This document shows, piece by piece, positions 51,785-62,407 of a stretch of 64,000 nt of DNA. Location of the stretch: NCBI RefSeq assembly GCF_003574215.1, contig NZ_AP018558.1, positions 1,759,501 through 1,823,500 on the forward strand. The letters are read 5' to 3'. The notes under the pieces were generated by a model. The model searched no databases, had not been told where the DNA came from, and saw only the letters and a list, made by a program, of their open reading frames with translations. How positions within the stretch are numbered: position 1 is the stretch's first letter; each line of letters opens with the position of its first letter. The position numbers and the translations under genes are program-made. The stretch comes from Hydrogenophilus thermoluteolus. Its GTDB lineage: Bacteria > Pseudomonadota > Gammaproteobacteria > Burkholderiales > Rhodocyclaceae.

Positions 51785-53668
51785 TTATACCGGAGTTCCG
51801 GCAAGTGGTCTGGCCTGTCTGCCTCGGGTCAATCGAGGCAGAGACCAAACCGGCTGATCAGTGGACGTGGGTACCATCCACCGCTTTGGCACCGCGCGGC
51901 ACGCGGACGCTTTCCACCAACGCCTGGATGTGCGCCGGGGTTCCGGTGTGAATTTGTCGACCAGGAATGCAACGATGAAGTTCACCGCTGCCCCCACCGC
52001 ACCGAACGCCTCAGGCGTGATCCCGAAGAAGCTGTTCGGCCCGCCGATCAGGTCGAGATACTCGGTGCCCTTGATGAAGAAGATCCCCTTGTGTGCGAAG
52101 ACGTAGAAGAGGGTCACGACAATACCGGCGATCATCCCGGCAATCACCCCCTCTTTGTTCATCTTCTTCGAGAAGATCCCCATCATGATCGCCGGGAAGA
52201 GCGAAGAGGCGGCCAAACCGAACGCCAGTGCGACGGTCCCAGCCGCGAATCCCGGCGGGTTGAGCCCCAGGTAGCCGGCAATGACGATCGAGATCGCCAT
52301 CGCAATTCGGCCCGCCATCAGCTCGCTTTTCTCACTGATGTTCGGCGCAAACACCCCTTTCACCAGGTCATGCGAAATCGCAGCCGAGATCGCCATCAAG
52401 AGCCCCGCGGCGGTCGAGAGCGCTGCCGCCAGCCCCCCTGCCGCGATCAAGCCGATCACCCAGTTCGGGAGCAACGCGATCTCCGGGTTCGCCAACACGA
52501 TGATATCGGCGTTCACCGTCAATTCGTTGCCTTTCCAACCGGCCTGTTCGAACTTCTGCTTCGCGGCTTCGTCTTTGGTCTTGTCGTTGTAGTACTGGAT
52601 GCGGCCGTCCCCGTTCTTGTCGGAGAACTGCAGCAAGCCAGTCACTTCCCAACGCTTCATCCAATCGGGGCGCTCTTCGTAGCGGATCCCTTGGTCAGCG
52701 GTCACCATCGGCTTGTTCTCGAGCGCAGCGGGATAAACCGTGGCCAAAAGGTTGTAGCGCGCCATCGCCCCGACCGCCGGCGCCGTGGTGTAGAGGATCG
52801 CGATGAAGACGAGTGCCCACCCGGCCGACGAACGGGCGTCTTTGACGCGCGGCACGGTGAAGAAGCGCATGATCACGTGCGGCAAACCGGCGGTGCCGAT
52901 CATCAGGCTCAGGGTATAGACGAACATGTTGAGGGTACTCCCCGCCGTGGTCGTCGTATATTTCCCAAAGCCCAGTTCGGTGACGATCTGATCGAGCCGC
53001 TCAAGGAGATAGACGTCACTCCCCTTCAGGGTCGAACCCAGCCCAAGCTGCGGGATCGGATTGCCGGTGAGCATCGCGGAGATGAAGATCGCCGGGATCG
53101 TATAGGCCACGATCAGCACGATGTATTGCGCCACCTGCGTGTAGGTAATCCCCTTCATGCCGCCAAAGACCGCATAGAGGAAGACGATACCCATCCCGAC
53201 GTAGATCCCCACCTCCTGTGAAACCCCAAGGAAACGGGAGAAAGCAACGCCAACACCGGTCATCTGCCCGATGATGTAGGTGAGCGACGCGATCAAGAGG
53301 CAAAGCACCGCGACCACCGCAGCGGTTTTGGAGTAATACCGATCCCCGATGAACTGCGGCACGGTGAATTTACCGAATTTGCGCAGGTACGGTGCGAGCG
53401 TCATCGCCAGAAGGACGTAACCCCCCGTCCATCCCATCAGGAAGACGCCACCGCCGTAACCCAAGTTCGAAATGAGACCGGCCATCGAGATGAACGATGC
53501 GGCACTCATCCAGTCGGCAGCAGTCGCCATCCCGTTCATCACCGGCGGAACCCCACCCCCTGCTGCGTAAAACTCCGAAGTGCTACCAGCGCGGGCCCAG
53601 ATCGCAATCCCGATATAGAGCGCGAACGAGAGCCCGACGATCAGCCAAATCCAGGCATTCAGTGACAT
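51785..53668 (-). CDS. actP: Sodium/acetate-type symporter ActP, apparent 3' frameshift
   Basis: A membrane transporter of the sodium:solute symporter family, related to the acetate permease ActP. It has about 13 segments, with FYAAGGGVPPVMNGMATAADWMSAASFIS, a Gln/Asp-rich soluble insert (about residues 310-390) and AAALSTAAGLLMAISAAISHDL. The first 576 codons look normal. After PEP the frame turns into an Arg/Trp-rich tail of about 50 residues. Adding one C to the CCCC run (51937-51940) gives a sensible end, PAHIQALVESVRVPRGAKAV and six more residues, stopping at 51858. The DUF4212 subunit gene lies 14 bp upstream. Confidence 0.88.
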   Translation of the reverse strand: MSLNAWIWLIVGLSFALYIGIAIWARAGSTSEFYAAGGGVPPVMNGMATAADWMSAASFISMAGLISNLGYGGGVFLMGWTGGYVLLAMTLAPYLRKFGKFTVPQFIGDRYYSKTAAVVAVLCLLIASLTYIIGQMTGVGVAFSRFLGVSQEVGIYVGMGIVFLYAVFGGMKGITYTQVAQYIVLIVAYTIPAIFISAMLTGNPIPQLGLGSTLKGSDVYLLERLDQIVTELGFGKYTTTTAGSTLNMFVYTLSLMIGTAGLPHVIMRFFTVPRVKDARSSAGWALVFIAILYTTAPAVGAMARYNLLATVYPAALENKPMVTADQGIRYEERPDWMKRWEVTGLLQFSDKNGDGRIQYYNDKTKDEAAKQKFEQAGWKGNELTVNADIIVLANPEIALLPNWVIGLIAAGGLAAALSTAAGLLMAISAAISHDLVKGVFAPNISEKSELMAGRIAMAISIVIAGYLGLNPPGFAAGTVALAFGLAASSLFPAIMMGIFSKKMNKEGVIAGMIAGIVVTLFYVFAHKGIFFIKGTEYLDLIGGPNSFFGITPEAFGAVGAAVNFIVAFLVDKFTPEPRRTSRRWWKASACRAVPKRWMVPTSTDQPVWSLPRLTRGRQARPLAGTPV

Positions 53669-53682
53669 ACTGTTTCCTCCCC

Positions 53683-53937
53683 TCAGTCTTCGTGGACATC
53701 GAATTCACGGTCGATGTCATCCATCTTCTTCGCGTACCAGAAGATCAACGCGACGAAGACATAGATCGAGCCCTGCTGGGCAAACCAGAAGCCCAACGGA
53801 TATCCGCCCAAATGGATGCTATTGAGCGCCGGGGCAAAGACGATCCCCGCGAGGTAGGAGACCGCAAACCAGATCACGAGCACTGTGCCAATGAGGCGCA
53901 GTGTCGCTTTCCAGTAGGCGTCGGGTGACTTGTCCAT
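53683..53937 (-). CDS. DUF4212 small subunit of sodium/solute symporter
   Basis: An 84-residue protein with two membrane segments. It has YWKATLRLIGTVLVIWFAVSYLAG, then GGYPLGFWFAQQGSIYVFVALIFWYAKKMDDID, the DUF4212 pattern. In related genomes this gene directly precedes a symporter large subunit, as here with actP 14 bp downstream. An AGGAGG-like sequence precedes the start. Confidence 0.92.
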   Translation of the reverse strand: MDKSPDAYWKATLRLIGTVLVIWFAVSYLAGIVFAPALNSIHLGGYPLGFWFAQQGSIYVFVALIFWYAKKMDDIDREFDVHED

Positions 53938-53960
53938 CTCAACCTCCTTTGTGGTTAACG

Positions 53961-53996
53961 AAAAAAGCCATCGCCCAGGGTGACCTCGACGATGGC
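53961..53996 (-). terminator. Rho-independent terminator of icd
   Basis: On the minus strand GCCATCG (53996-53990) pairs with CGATGGC (53973-53967), with an inner AGG/CCT pair in the loop, followed by TTTTTTC. Confidence 0.85.
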
Positions 53997-54056
53997 ATAA
54001 AGCGTACGGATGAATGCTTACGCGAAACTTACAGCAAGCGAATTTTCGTCAGTCGA

Positions 54057-55301
<1,245 letters not shown>

Positions 55302-55400
55302 GGTGCTTTCACTCCCTGTGTTAGGAACCCTTATTATCCGTCAAAACGCCTTTGCCGCGCTATACTTCGCGAAAACTCCAACCAGACAAGGGAGACGAAG

Positions 55401-57176
55401 ATGGATCGGCCGATGCCCGATGAACTCGAACTCATCGCCCAAGGCATGGCACGAACGATGATCGAAGGGTTCGACAAGCACTACCGTATCTTTCGCGCGG
55501 TAAGCGCCCGGGCCAAAGAGCTCTTTGAAGCGGGTGACTGGCAAAAGCAGCTCGAATTGGTGCGCGATCGCGTCGAATTCTACGATCAGCGCGTTGCCGA
55601 AACGGTCGAACGGCTCAAAACGCAGTTTCCCATCGCTACGCTCGACGACGCCACCTGGCGTGCGGTCAAACTCTTCTACATCGACCACCTGATCGACCAC
55701 AAACAGCCTGAGCTCGCAGAGACCTTTTTCAATTCGGTGACCACCAAAATCCTGGACCGAAGCTACTTCAACAACCAATACATCTTCGCGCGCCCTGCGA
55801 TCTCGACCGAATACATCGAGTCGTTCCCGCCCGTCTACACGAGCTATTACCCGAAAGAGGGGGGGCTACGGGCAACGATCCGTCGCATCGTCGAAGATTT
55901 CGACTGGGAGCGCCCCTTCGAGGACCTTGACCGCGACATCGGCTTTGTCCTACGCGCGCTGGAGACGCACCTGGGTGGCCGGTGGCCGAAAATGGAAGTG
56001 AACGCCCAGATTCAGGTGCTCTATTCCCCGTTTTACCGCAACAAAACGGCGTACGTGATCGGCAAAGGGATCAACGGCCACGACGAAATCCCCTTCTGTC
56101 TGGCGATTCGCCACGGCGACAGCGGCAAATTGATCATCGACACCGCGCTCTTCGAAGCGTGGCGCATCTCCGTGCTCTTTTCGCTGTCGCGTGCCTACTT
56201 CCTGGTCGATATGGAAGTCCCGTCGGGCTACGTGCAATTTTTACGCTCGATCATGCCCAACAAACCGCGCTCCGAACTCTATACGATGCTTGGGTTGGGC
56301 AAGCAGGGCAAAACGATGTTCTTCCGCGATCTCATCGCCCACCTGCGCCACTCCAACGACCAGTTCATCATCGCGCCGGGGATCAAAGGGATGGTGATGC
56401 TCGTCTTCACCCTACCCTCTTTCCCGTACGTCTTCAAAGTGATCAAAGACCGCTTCGGCAGTTCGAAAAACATCGACCACGCCACCGTGCGCCGCAAATA
56501 CCACATGGTGAAGCAAGTCGACCGCGTCGGCCGAATGGCCGATACGCTGGAATTTTCCCAAGTGGCGCTGCCGCTTGCGCGTTTCTCTCCCGAATTGCTC
56601 GTCGAATTGCGGCAAGAGGCGCCCAGTCTGATCGAAGAGATCGACGACCAATTGGTGATCAAACACCTCTACATCGAACGCCGCATGACGCCGCTCAACC
56701 TCTATCTGGAAACCGCCACCCCAGAAGAAGCCGAAGCGGCGATCATCGAATACGGCAATGCGATTCGCGAGCTCGCGATCGCGAACATCTTCCCCGGTGA
56801 TATGCTGTGGAAGAACTTCGGCGTGACGCGCTACGGCCGGGTCGTCTTCTACGACTACGACGAGATCGAATATATGACCGAGATGAACTTCCGCGCGATT
56901 CCGCCTGCGCCTTATCCTGAAATGGAGATGAGCGACGAGCCGTGGTATTCCGCAGGGCCGCGCGACGTCTTCCCCGAAGAGTTCGCGACCTTCTTGCTGG
57001 GGGACCCGAAGATCCGGCAGATCTTCCTCAAACACCACCGCGACCTCTTGACCCCGCAATTCTGGCAAAATGCGCAAGAACGGATTCGGGCAGGCATTGT
57101 CGAAGATTTTTTCCCGTACGGGGAAGAGATGCGTTTTTGTCACCGCTACCGTGGTTCAACCCCTACCCATGACTGA
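55401..57176 (+). CDS. aceK: Isocitrate dehydrogenase kinase/phosphatase AceK
   Basis: A 591-residue bifunctional enzyme that phosphorylates and reactivates isocitrate dehydrogenase, steering isocitrate to the glyoxylate shunt. It has the N-terminal regulatory half (residues 1-300) and the kinase-like half, with the ATP loop APGIKGMVMLVFTLPSFPYVFKVIKD and catalytic region GDMLWKNFGVTRYGRVVFYDYDEIEY. The frame is open back to 53901, but that is antisense of icd; the ATG at 55401 has AGGGAGA before it. TATACT at 55361-55366 may be its -10. Confidence 0.96.
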   Translation: MDRPMPDELELIAQGMARTMIEGFDKHYRIFRAVSARAKELFEAGDWQKQLELVRDRVEFYDQRVAETVERLKTQFPIATLDDATWRAVKLFYIDHLIDHKQPELAETFFNSVTTKILDRSYFNNQYIFARPAISTEYIESFPPVYTSYYPKEGGLRATIRRIVEDFDWERPFEDLDRDIGFVLRALETHLGGRWPKMEVNAQIQVLYSPFYRNKTAYVIGKGINGHDEIPFCLAIRHGDSGKLIIDTALFEAWRISVLFSLSRAYFLVDMEVPSGYVQFLRSIMPNKPRSELYTMLGLGKQGKTMFFRDLIAHLRHSNDQFIIAPGIKGMVMLVFTLPSFPYVFKVIKDRFGSSKNIDHATVRRKYHMVKQVDRVGRMADTLEFSQVALPLARFSPELLVELRQEAPSLIEEIDDQLVIKHLYIERRMTPLNLYLETATPEEAEAAIIEYGNAIRELAIANIFPGDMLWKNFGVTRYGRVVFYDYDEIEYMTEMNFRAIPPAPYPEMEMSDEPWYSAGPRDVFPEEFATFLLGDPKIRQIFLKHHRDLLTPQFWQNAQERIRAGIVEDFFPYGEEMRFCHRYRGSTPTHD

Positions 57177-57198
57177 AAGGACCGAAGGAGGTGCACCG

Positions 57199-57879
57199 AT
57201 GACCCGATTTTTGACCACCCGTACCGCGCGTGCTGGAGCAGCCGTGCTCGCGTCGGCAGCGTTGCTTGCCGGTTGCGTCACGACCAACCCCTATACCGGG
57301 GAACGAGCGAATACCGCGAAAGGAGCAACCGCCGGCGCCGTTGCCGGTGCGGTTCTCGGGAACGTCGTCGCAGGGAAAGGAGACCGGACCAAAGGGGCGT
57401 TGATCGGTGCCGCGGTGGGTGCCGTAGTCGGCGGCGCGATCGGCCATCAAATGGACCAGCAAGAGGCGCAACTGCGGCAGCAGCTTGCCAATACCGGCGT
57501 CGAAATCCAACGGCAAGGGGACACCATCCGGCTGCAAGCGCCGGAGGCGATCACCTTCGCCACCGGGAGCGCGCAATTACAACCGCGTTTCCTCACGGTA
57601 CTCGACCAACTCGCGCAGAGCGTGCAGCAATACCCCAACACCCTCATCCGCATCGAGGGGCACGCCGACGCCACCGGCAGCGCGGCGTTCAACCAGACGC
57701 TCTCGGAAAACCGCGCGCAGGCAGTCGCGAGCTACCTGATGCAACGCGGTGTCGATCCGCGGCGCATCGTCGCGGTCGGGTTCGGTAGTTCGCGCCCGAT
57801 CGCCTCGAACGCCACGCCGGAAGGGCGGGCGCAGAACCGGCGGGTGGAAATTTTGCTGATCCCAGCAACCGACGGCTAA
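57199..57879 (+). CDS. OmpA-family lipoprotein (YiaD-like)
   Basis: A 226-residue outer-membrane lipoprotein. It has a signal peptide with lipobox LLAGC, then a glycine-zipper hairpin (GATAGAVAGAVLG...GALIGAAVGAVVGGAIG; about 45-95). The OmpA-like peptidoglycan-binding domain (about 115-220) has RIEGHADATGSAAFNQTLSENRAQAVASYL and GFGSSRPIASNATPEGRAQNRRVEI. It probably anchors the outer membrane to the wall. The stop overlaps the HDOD gene by 4 nt, tail to tail. Confidence 0.92.
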   Translation: MTRFLTTRTARAGAAVLASAALLAGCVTTNPYTGERANTAKGATAGAVAGAVLGNVVAGKGDRTKGALIGAAVGAVVGGAIGHQMDQQEAQLRQQLANTGVEIQRQGDTIRLQAPEAITFATGSAQLQPRFLTVLDQLAQSVQQYPNTLIRIEGHADATGSAAFNQTLSENRAQAVASYLMQRGVDPRRIVAVGFGSSRPIASNATPEGRAQNRRVEILLIPATDG

Positions 57880-59471
57880 ACCGCTTCTTGCGCTTTCGTC
57901 CGCGCTTGCGCCCAGCCCAGCGCCACCTGGTTGCGCCACAGTCGAATCACCCGTTTGAGTTCGGGTGAGAGCTGGAATTGCCGGGGCAGCGGCTTGTCGA
58001 GATAGGCAAGCCCGAACGTCTCGTCGCGCGTGCGCAAGGGAAGCAGCAAGACACTTTCGCCGCGCGGCAGGCGGCGCATCGCGTCGGGAAACTTCGCGGC
58101 AATCGCGGGGTCGCTGCGCATCTCGATTTCGATGTCGAGCCCCCGCGCCACCGCCAACTGAAACACGTGCCCGGGGCCGGACAGCGGGATGTGCCAAAGC
58201 GCCGCACGCAGGTCGCGCCATTCGGGTGCGATCCCGAATGCGGGCACGAGCCGATCGCCTTCGCAGAGAAAGAGAAGAATCCGTTCACAGCGCAGCGCCC
58301 GCCAAGCGATTTCGCACGCCATTACCGCAACCGAGGCCCACGGCTGTCCTTCGAGCAGCGATTGTGAATACTCCTCGATTCCGACCAGGATCCGCCGCAT
58401 CGCCTGTGCTTCATCGACGGGCGTTTGCGGGTCGGGTGCGTAGTCATCGTTGTCGTGGTCGGTTTTCGCTGTCGGTCCGGCGGATGCATCCGCGGGCGCC
58501 TCTGGCGAGTGTGCACGGTGCGGCGCCTTGCGCCCGTGGTCCGGCTGCGTCCCGGGATCGGCAAATACCGTAAAGGGATCCCCCGCTCCTTCGAGAGCAC
58601 GCCACCATTGGGCGGCCGCCTCTTCGCACCGTTTGGTGCTCGCCTGCCACTGTGACGCATCGATCGACTTGAGAAACGGATAGCGGTGCGTCAGCTCACC
58701 ATACAGCGCCGCGAGCGTCTTTCCTTGCGCCAGTTGCGCGCCAGCCGCCTCGGCTGCGGCGGTGAGCCAGCGCACGGCATCCTGTTCCTGGGTCAAGGTA
58801 ACGGGCGGCGCACCAACCGTAGGCGCGATCGCCTGCTGTACCGCAAGCGGCAACCCCCACGCCTTCGCGACGAAGAGGCCGAACGTCGCACAATGCACCC
58901 CCAACACCTGGTACTCTGCTTTCGCCTCCGACATCCCGGCGGCAACGAGCGCCTGGATCTGTGCCGCTTCTTCGGAAAAGTAGTGATGAATGAGTAAGCG
59001 GCCCAAATGACGAAACAGCGTTGACAAAAAAGCACGTTCTCCTTTGATGCGGAAACTGGGGGCGAGCTGTTCGGCAAAGAGCGCGCTCACCAACGCGCGC
59101 GCCCACTCGACCGCGATCGTCCCCTGCGCGTTACCAAGCCGCTGCAAGACCACTGAGGTGAGCGCCAGGTTGCGCACCGTCTCCAACCCCAGGAGCACGA
59201 GCGCCCGCGACACCGTCGTGATCTCCGGCATGCCGCTGCGGCGGTAGGTGGCGCTGTTTGCCAAACGTAAGATCCGCGACGCCAGCGAAACGTCGCGTAG
59301 GATCACGCTTGCCAGATGATCGACACGCGCGTCGTTCGATTCGGCCAATTGCACCACCAACCCGACGCTGCGCGCCAGCGCAGGAAATTCGCCCTGCGCG
59401 TTCATCCGCTCCCAGAGCGACGCAAGGACCGATTGCGCGGAAGATTCAGAACTCTGTTCCATCGGGTCCAT
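57876..59471 (-). CDS. HDOD domain protein with C-terminal GAF-like domain
   Basis: A 531-residue putative signalling protein. The HDOD domain (about residues 25-230) has LRDVSLASRILRLANSATYRRSGMPEITTVSRALVLLGLETVRNLAL and STLFRHLGRLLIHHYF. A low-complexity Asp/Pro/Ala linker (about 315-365) and a GAF-like region follow (ILLFLCEGDRLVPAFGIAPEW; LLLPLRTRDETFGLAYLDKPL). The catalytic HD pair of HD-GYP enzymes is absent, as usual for HDOD. The ATG at 59471 is preferred over the 59528 extension; 59462 is also possible. Confidence 0.86.
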   Translation of the reverse strand: MDPMEQSSESSAQSVLASLWERMNAQGEFPALARSVGLVVQLAESNDARVDHLASVILRDVSLASRILRLANSATYRRSGMPEITTVSRALVLLGLETVRNLALTSVVLQRLGNAQGTIAVEWARALVSALFAEQLAPSFRIKGERAFLSTLFRHLGRLLIHHYFSEEAAQIQALVAAGMSEAKAEYQVLGVHCATFGLFVAKAWGLPLAVQQAIAPTVGAPPVTLTQEQDAVRWLTAAAEAAGAQLAQGKTLAALYGELTHRYPFLKSIDASQWQASTKRCEEAAAQWWRALEGAGDPFTVFADPGTQPDHGRKAPHRAHSPEAPADASAGPTAKTDHDNDDYAPDPQTPVDEAQAMRRILVGIEEYSQSLLEGQPWASVAVMACEIAWRALRCERILLFLCEGDRLVPAFGIAPEWRDLRAALWHIPLSGPGHVFQLAVARGLDIEIEMRSDPAIAAKFPDAMRRLPRGESVLLLPLRTRDETFGLAYLDKPLPRQFQLSPELKRVIRLWRNQVALGWAQARTKAQEAV

Positions 59472-59524
59472 TGTAGGCGAAACACCCGGTATCGTGCACA
59501 GATGCGATGCTTGGCGCCGACTCC

Positions 59525-59550
59525 ACAAAAAAGGGGGCCAAAGCCCCCTT
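59525..59550 (-). terminator. Rho-independent terminator of acnB
   Basis: AAGGGGGC (59531-59538), loop CAAA, GCCCCCTT (59543-59550). On the minus strand the stem runs into TTTTTTG. Confidence 0.92.
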
Positions 59551-59580
59551 CCTTGGGATCAGAACCCGAAGAACCGAACC

Positions 59581-62178
59581 TTACGCCGCGACTTGCTTGG
59601 CGACTTCGGCAAATTCCGGAATCTGATCGAAGTTCATGTAGCGGTAGATGTTGGGCGCTTGCGCGCTTACCGGTTGCATCAGCGCCATATACTCTTCGAC
59701 CGTCGGGATACGCCCCAAGAGCGCGCATGCCGCCGCGAGCTCCGCAGACCCGAGATAGACCCGAGTATCGAGCCCCAGACGGTTCGGGAAGTTGCGGGTG
59801 GACGTGGACATCGCGGTGCTGCCGCGCTTGATCTGCGCCTGGTTGCCCATGCAGAGCGAGCAGCCGGGCATTTCGAGCCGGGCGCCGACGCGCCCAAGCA
59901 CCCCATAGACCCCCTCTTCGCGCAGGATCATCTCGTCCATCTTCGTGGGCGGCGCGATCCAGAGGCGCGTGGGGATGTCGTTTTTCCCCTCGAGCACTTT
60001 CGCCGCGGCGCGGAAATGGCCGATGTTGGTCATGCACGAGCCGATGAAGACCTCGTCGATCTTGTCGCCAGCTACTTCGGAGAGGAGCTTGACGTCGTCC
60101 GGGTCGTTCGGGCATGCGACGATCGGTTCGGTGATTTCGTTGAGGTCGATCTCGATCACCGCAGCGTATTCGGCGTCTTCGTCGCGCTCCAACAACACCG
60201 GATTTTCGAGCCACGCTTCCATCTTTTCGATGCGCCGCGCCAAGGTTCGCTTGTCTTCATAGCCGTTGGCGATCATCCACTTCAAGAGCGTGATGTTGCT
60301 CTTGAGGTATTCGATGATCGGCTCTTTGTCGAGCTTCACGGTACAGGCCGCGGCCGAACGCTCAGCGGACGCGTCGGTGAGTTCGAACGCCTGCTCGACC
60401 TTGAGGTGCGGTAGCCCCTCGATCTCCAAGATTCGGCCGTTAAAGATGTTTTTCTTCCCTTTCTTCTCGACCGTCAAGAGCCCTTGCTTGATCGCATAGT
60501 AGGGGATGGCATTTACCAGGTCACGCAGTGTGATGCCCGGCTGCATTTCGCCCTTGAATTTCACCAGCACCGATTCAGGCATATCGAGCGGCATCGACCC
60601 CGTTGCCGCAGCGAACGCGACAAGACCCGACCCAGCCGGGAACGAGATCCCGATCGGGAAACGGGTGTGCGAGTCCCCGCCTGTCCCGACGGTATCGGGC
60701 AACAACATCCGGTTGAGCCACGAGTGGATCACGCCGTCACCGGGACGCAAACTGACCCCGCCCCGTTCGGTGATGAATTTGGGCAGCTCTTTGTGCATCT
60801 TGACGTCGACCGGCTTCGGGTAGGCCGCGGTATGGCAGAAAGACTGCATCACCAAGTCGGCCGAAAAGCCCAAGCAAGCCAGGTCTTTCAGTTCGTCGCG
60901 GGTCATCGGGCCGGTGGTGTCCTGCGAACCAACCGTGGTCATCCGCGGTTCGCAGTAGGTCCCGGGGCGCACCCCTTTCCCTTCTGGCAAACCGCAAGCG
61001 CGGCCGACGATCTTCTGCGCCAGCGTGTACCCCTTGCCGCTCTCTTTGGGTTGCTGCGGCAGCCGGAAGAGGGTCGAAGCAGGCAACCCCAACGCCTCGC
61101 GCGCTTTCGCGGTGAGGTTCCGGCCAATGATCAGGTTGATCCGCCCCCCCGCGCGCACTTCGTCGAGCAAGACCGGGCTCTTCAGTTTCGATTCCGCGAT
61201 CAGTTGCCCGTTTTTGTAGGCTTTGACTTCGGCCGTTTCGTGGTTGATCTCGAGCTCGATTTCGTCCCCCATCTCCATCTGAGAGACGTCGATCTCGATC
61301 GGCAACGCGCCAGCGTCTTCTTGCGTGTTGAAGAAGATCGGCGCGATCTTGCCGCCCAAGCACACGCCGCCGTAGCGTTTGTTGGGAACAAAGGGAATGT
61401 CTTTACCGGTCCACCAAATCACCGAGTTGGTGGCCGATTTGCGCGACGAACCCGTCCCTACCACGTCGCCGACATAGGCAACCGGATGCCCTTTTGCTTT
61501 GAGCGATTCGATCCGTTTGATCGGCCCGCGAACACCGGGCTCATCGGGCTCGATCCCAGGGCGCGGGTTTTTGAGCATCGCCAACGCGTGCAACGGAATG
61601 TCGGGGCGCGACCAGGCGTCCGGCGCAGGCGAGAGGTCGTCGGTGTTGGTTTCGCCGGGAACTTTGAAGACGGTGATCGTCATGCGCTCGGGCACCGGCT
61701 CGCGGCTGGTGAACCATTCCCCCTCTGCCCACGACTGCAATACCGCTTTGGCGTTCTCGTTCCCCGCGTCGGCAAGCGCTTTGACGTCGTTGAAGTAATC
61801 GAACATCAACAAGGTGTGTTTGAGCCCTTCTGCAGCGATTTGGCCCACCACAGGGTCTTTCAGGAGCTCGATAAGCGGCGCCACGTTGTAGCCCCCCAGC
61901 ATCGTGCCAAGCAGTTCTGTGGCACGCTCACGGCTGATGAGGGGATTGGTCTCGTCACCCCGCGCGATGTGGGTCAAGAATTCGGCTTTCACCTTCGCGG
62001 CGTCATCCACCCCGGGCGGCACCCGGTAGGTGAGCAGTTCGAGCAGAAACGCCTCTTCACCTGCGGGCGGGTTACGCAGGAGCGCCACGAGCGCTTCGGT
62101 CTGTTCCTTGGAAAGCGGCAACGGGGGGATGCCGAGCGCCGCACGCTCGGCCACATGGGCACGGTAGGCTTCCAACAT
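59581..62178 (-). CDS. acnB: Aconitate hydratase B
   Basis: An 865-residue [4Fe-4S] enzyme converting citrate to isocitrate (and 2-methyl-cis-aconitate to methylisocitrate). It starts MLEAYRAHVAERAALGIPPLPL with the B-type HEAT-like domain. Cluster ligands are in FIGSCMTNIGHFRAA and GCSLCMGNQ, and the swivel domain has VGDVVGTGSSRKSATNSVIWW. An 11-codon upstream extension to 62211 is unlikely; GAGGTGA precedes the ATG at 62178. The gene is monocistronic with its own terminator. Confidence 0.97.
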   Translation of the reverse strand: MLEAYRAHVAERAALGIPPLPLSKEQTEALVALLRNPPAGEEAFLLELLTYRVPPGVDDAAKVKAEFLTHIARGDETNPLISRERATELLGTMLGGYNVAPLIELLKDPVVGQIAAEGLKHTLLMFDYFNDVKALADAGNENAKAVLQSWAEGEWFTSREPVPERMTITVFKVPGETNTDDLSPAPDAWSRPDIPLHALAMLKNPRPGIEPDEPGVRGPIKRIESLKAKGHPVAYVGDVVGTGSSRKSATNSVIWWTGKDIPFVPNKRYGGVCLGGKIAPIFFNTQEDAGALPIEIDVSQMEMGDEIELEINHETAEVKAYKNGQLIAESKLKSPVLLDEVRAGGRINLIIGRNLTAKAREALGLPASTLFRLPQQPKESGKGYTLAQKIVGRACGLPEGKGVRPGTYCEPRMTTVGSQDTTGPMTRDELKDLACLGFSADLVMQSFCHTAAYPKPVDVKMHKELPKFITERGGVSLRPGDGVIHSWLNRMLLPDTVGTGGDSHTRFPIGISFPAGSGLVAFAAATGSMPLDMPESVLVKFKGEMQPGITLRDLVNAIPYYAIKQGLLTVEKKGKKNIFNGRILEIEGLPHLKVEQAFELTDASAERSAAACTVKLDKEPIIEYLKSNITLLKWMIANGYEDKRTLARRIEKMEAWLENPVLLERDEDAEYAAVIEIDLNEITEPIVACPNDPDDVKLLSEVAGDKIDEVFIGSCMTNIGHFRAAAKVLEGKNDIPTRLWIAPPTKMDEMILREEGVYGVLGRVGARLEMPGCSLCMGNQAQIKRGSTAMSTSTRNFPNRLGLDTRVYLGSAELAAACALLGRIPTVEEYMALMQPVSAQAPNIYRYMNFDQIPEFAEVAKQVAA

Positions 62179-62216
62179 GACGATCACCTCGCTATGGTCT
62201 CGCACAAACAAAATAT

Positions 62217-62237
62217 GTCTTATGTCTTTTATAAGAC
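62217..62237. promoter_or_regulatory. Inverted repeat upstream of acnB, possible operator
   Basis: GTCTTAT-N7-ATAAGAC, a perfect 7-bp dyad, lies 39-59 bp before the acnB ATG, overlapping two direct TATGTCT copies (62214-62227). The AT-rich stretch probably also holds the promoter. No regulator is encoded nearby. The rest of the 229-bp acnB-aroB gap shows only the terminator at 62270-62302. Confidence 0.5.
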
Positions 62238-62269
62238 TAGAGGACTTGACAGAAAGATTCTACAAGAAA

Positions 62270-62302
62270 GCGCCCCGAGCGACAAGCATTCGCCCGGGGC
62301 GC
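62270..62302 (-). terminator. Strong hairpin, probable terminator of the aroK-aroB unit
   Basis: GCGCCCCG (62270-62277) pairs with CGGGGCGC (62295-62302), with an inner GCGA/TCGC stem. On the minus strand TTTCTTGT follows. It lies about 105 bp past the aroB stop. Confidence 0.65.
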
Positions 62303-62407
62303 CGTGCCTCAGTGTTTGACGAAACGAACTACCTTGCCTCAGTACGGCACCGTGTGCAATACCGAGCAACGGGATATGGTCTGACGCACCCTCTTGCCGG
62401 GATGCGC

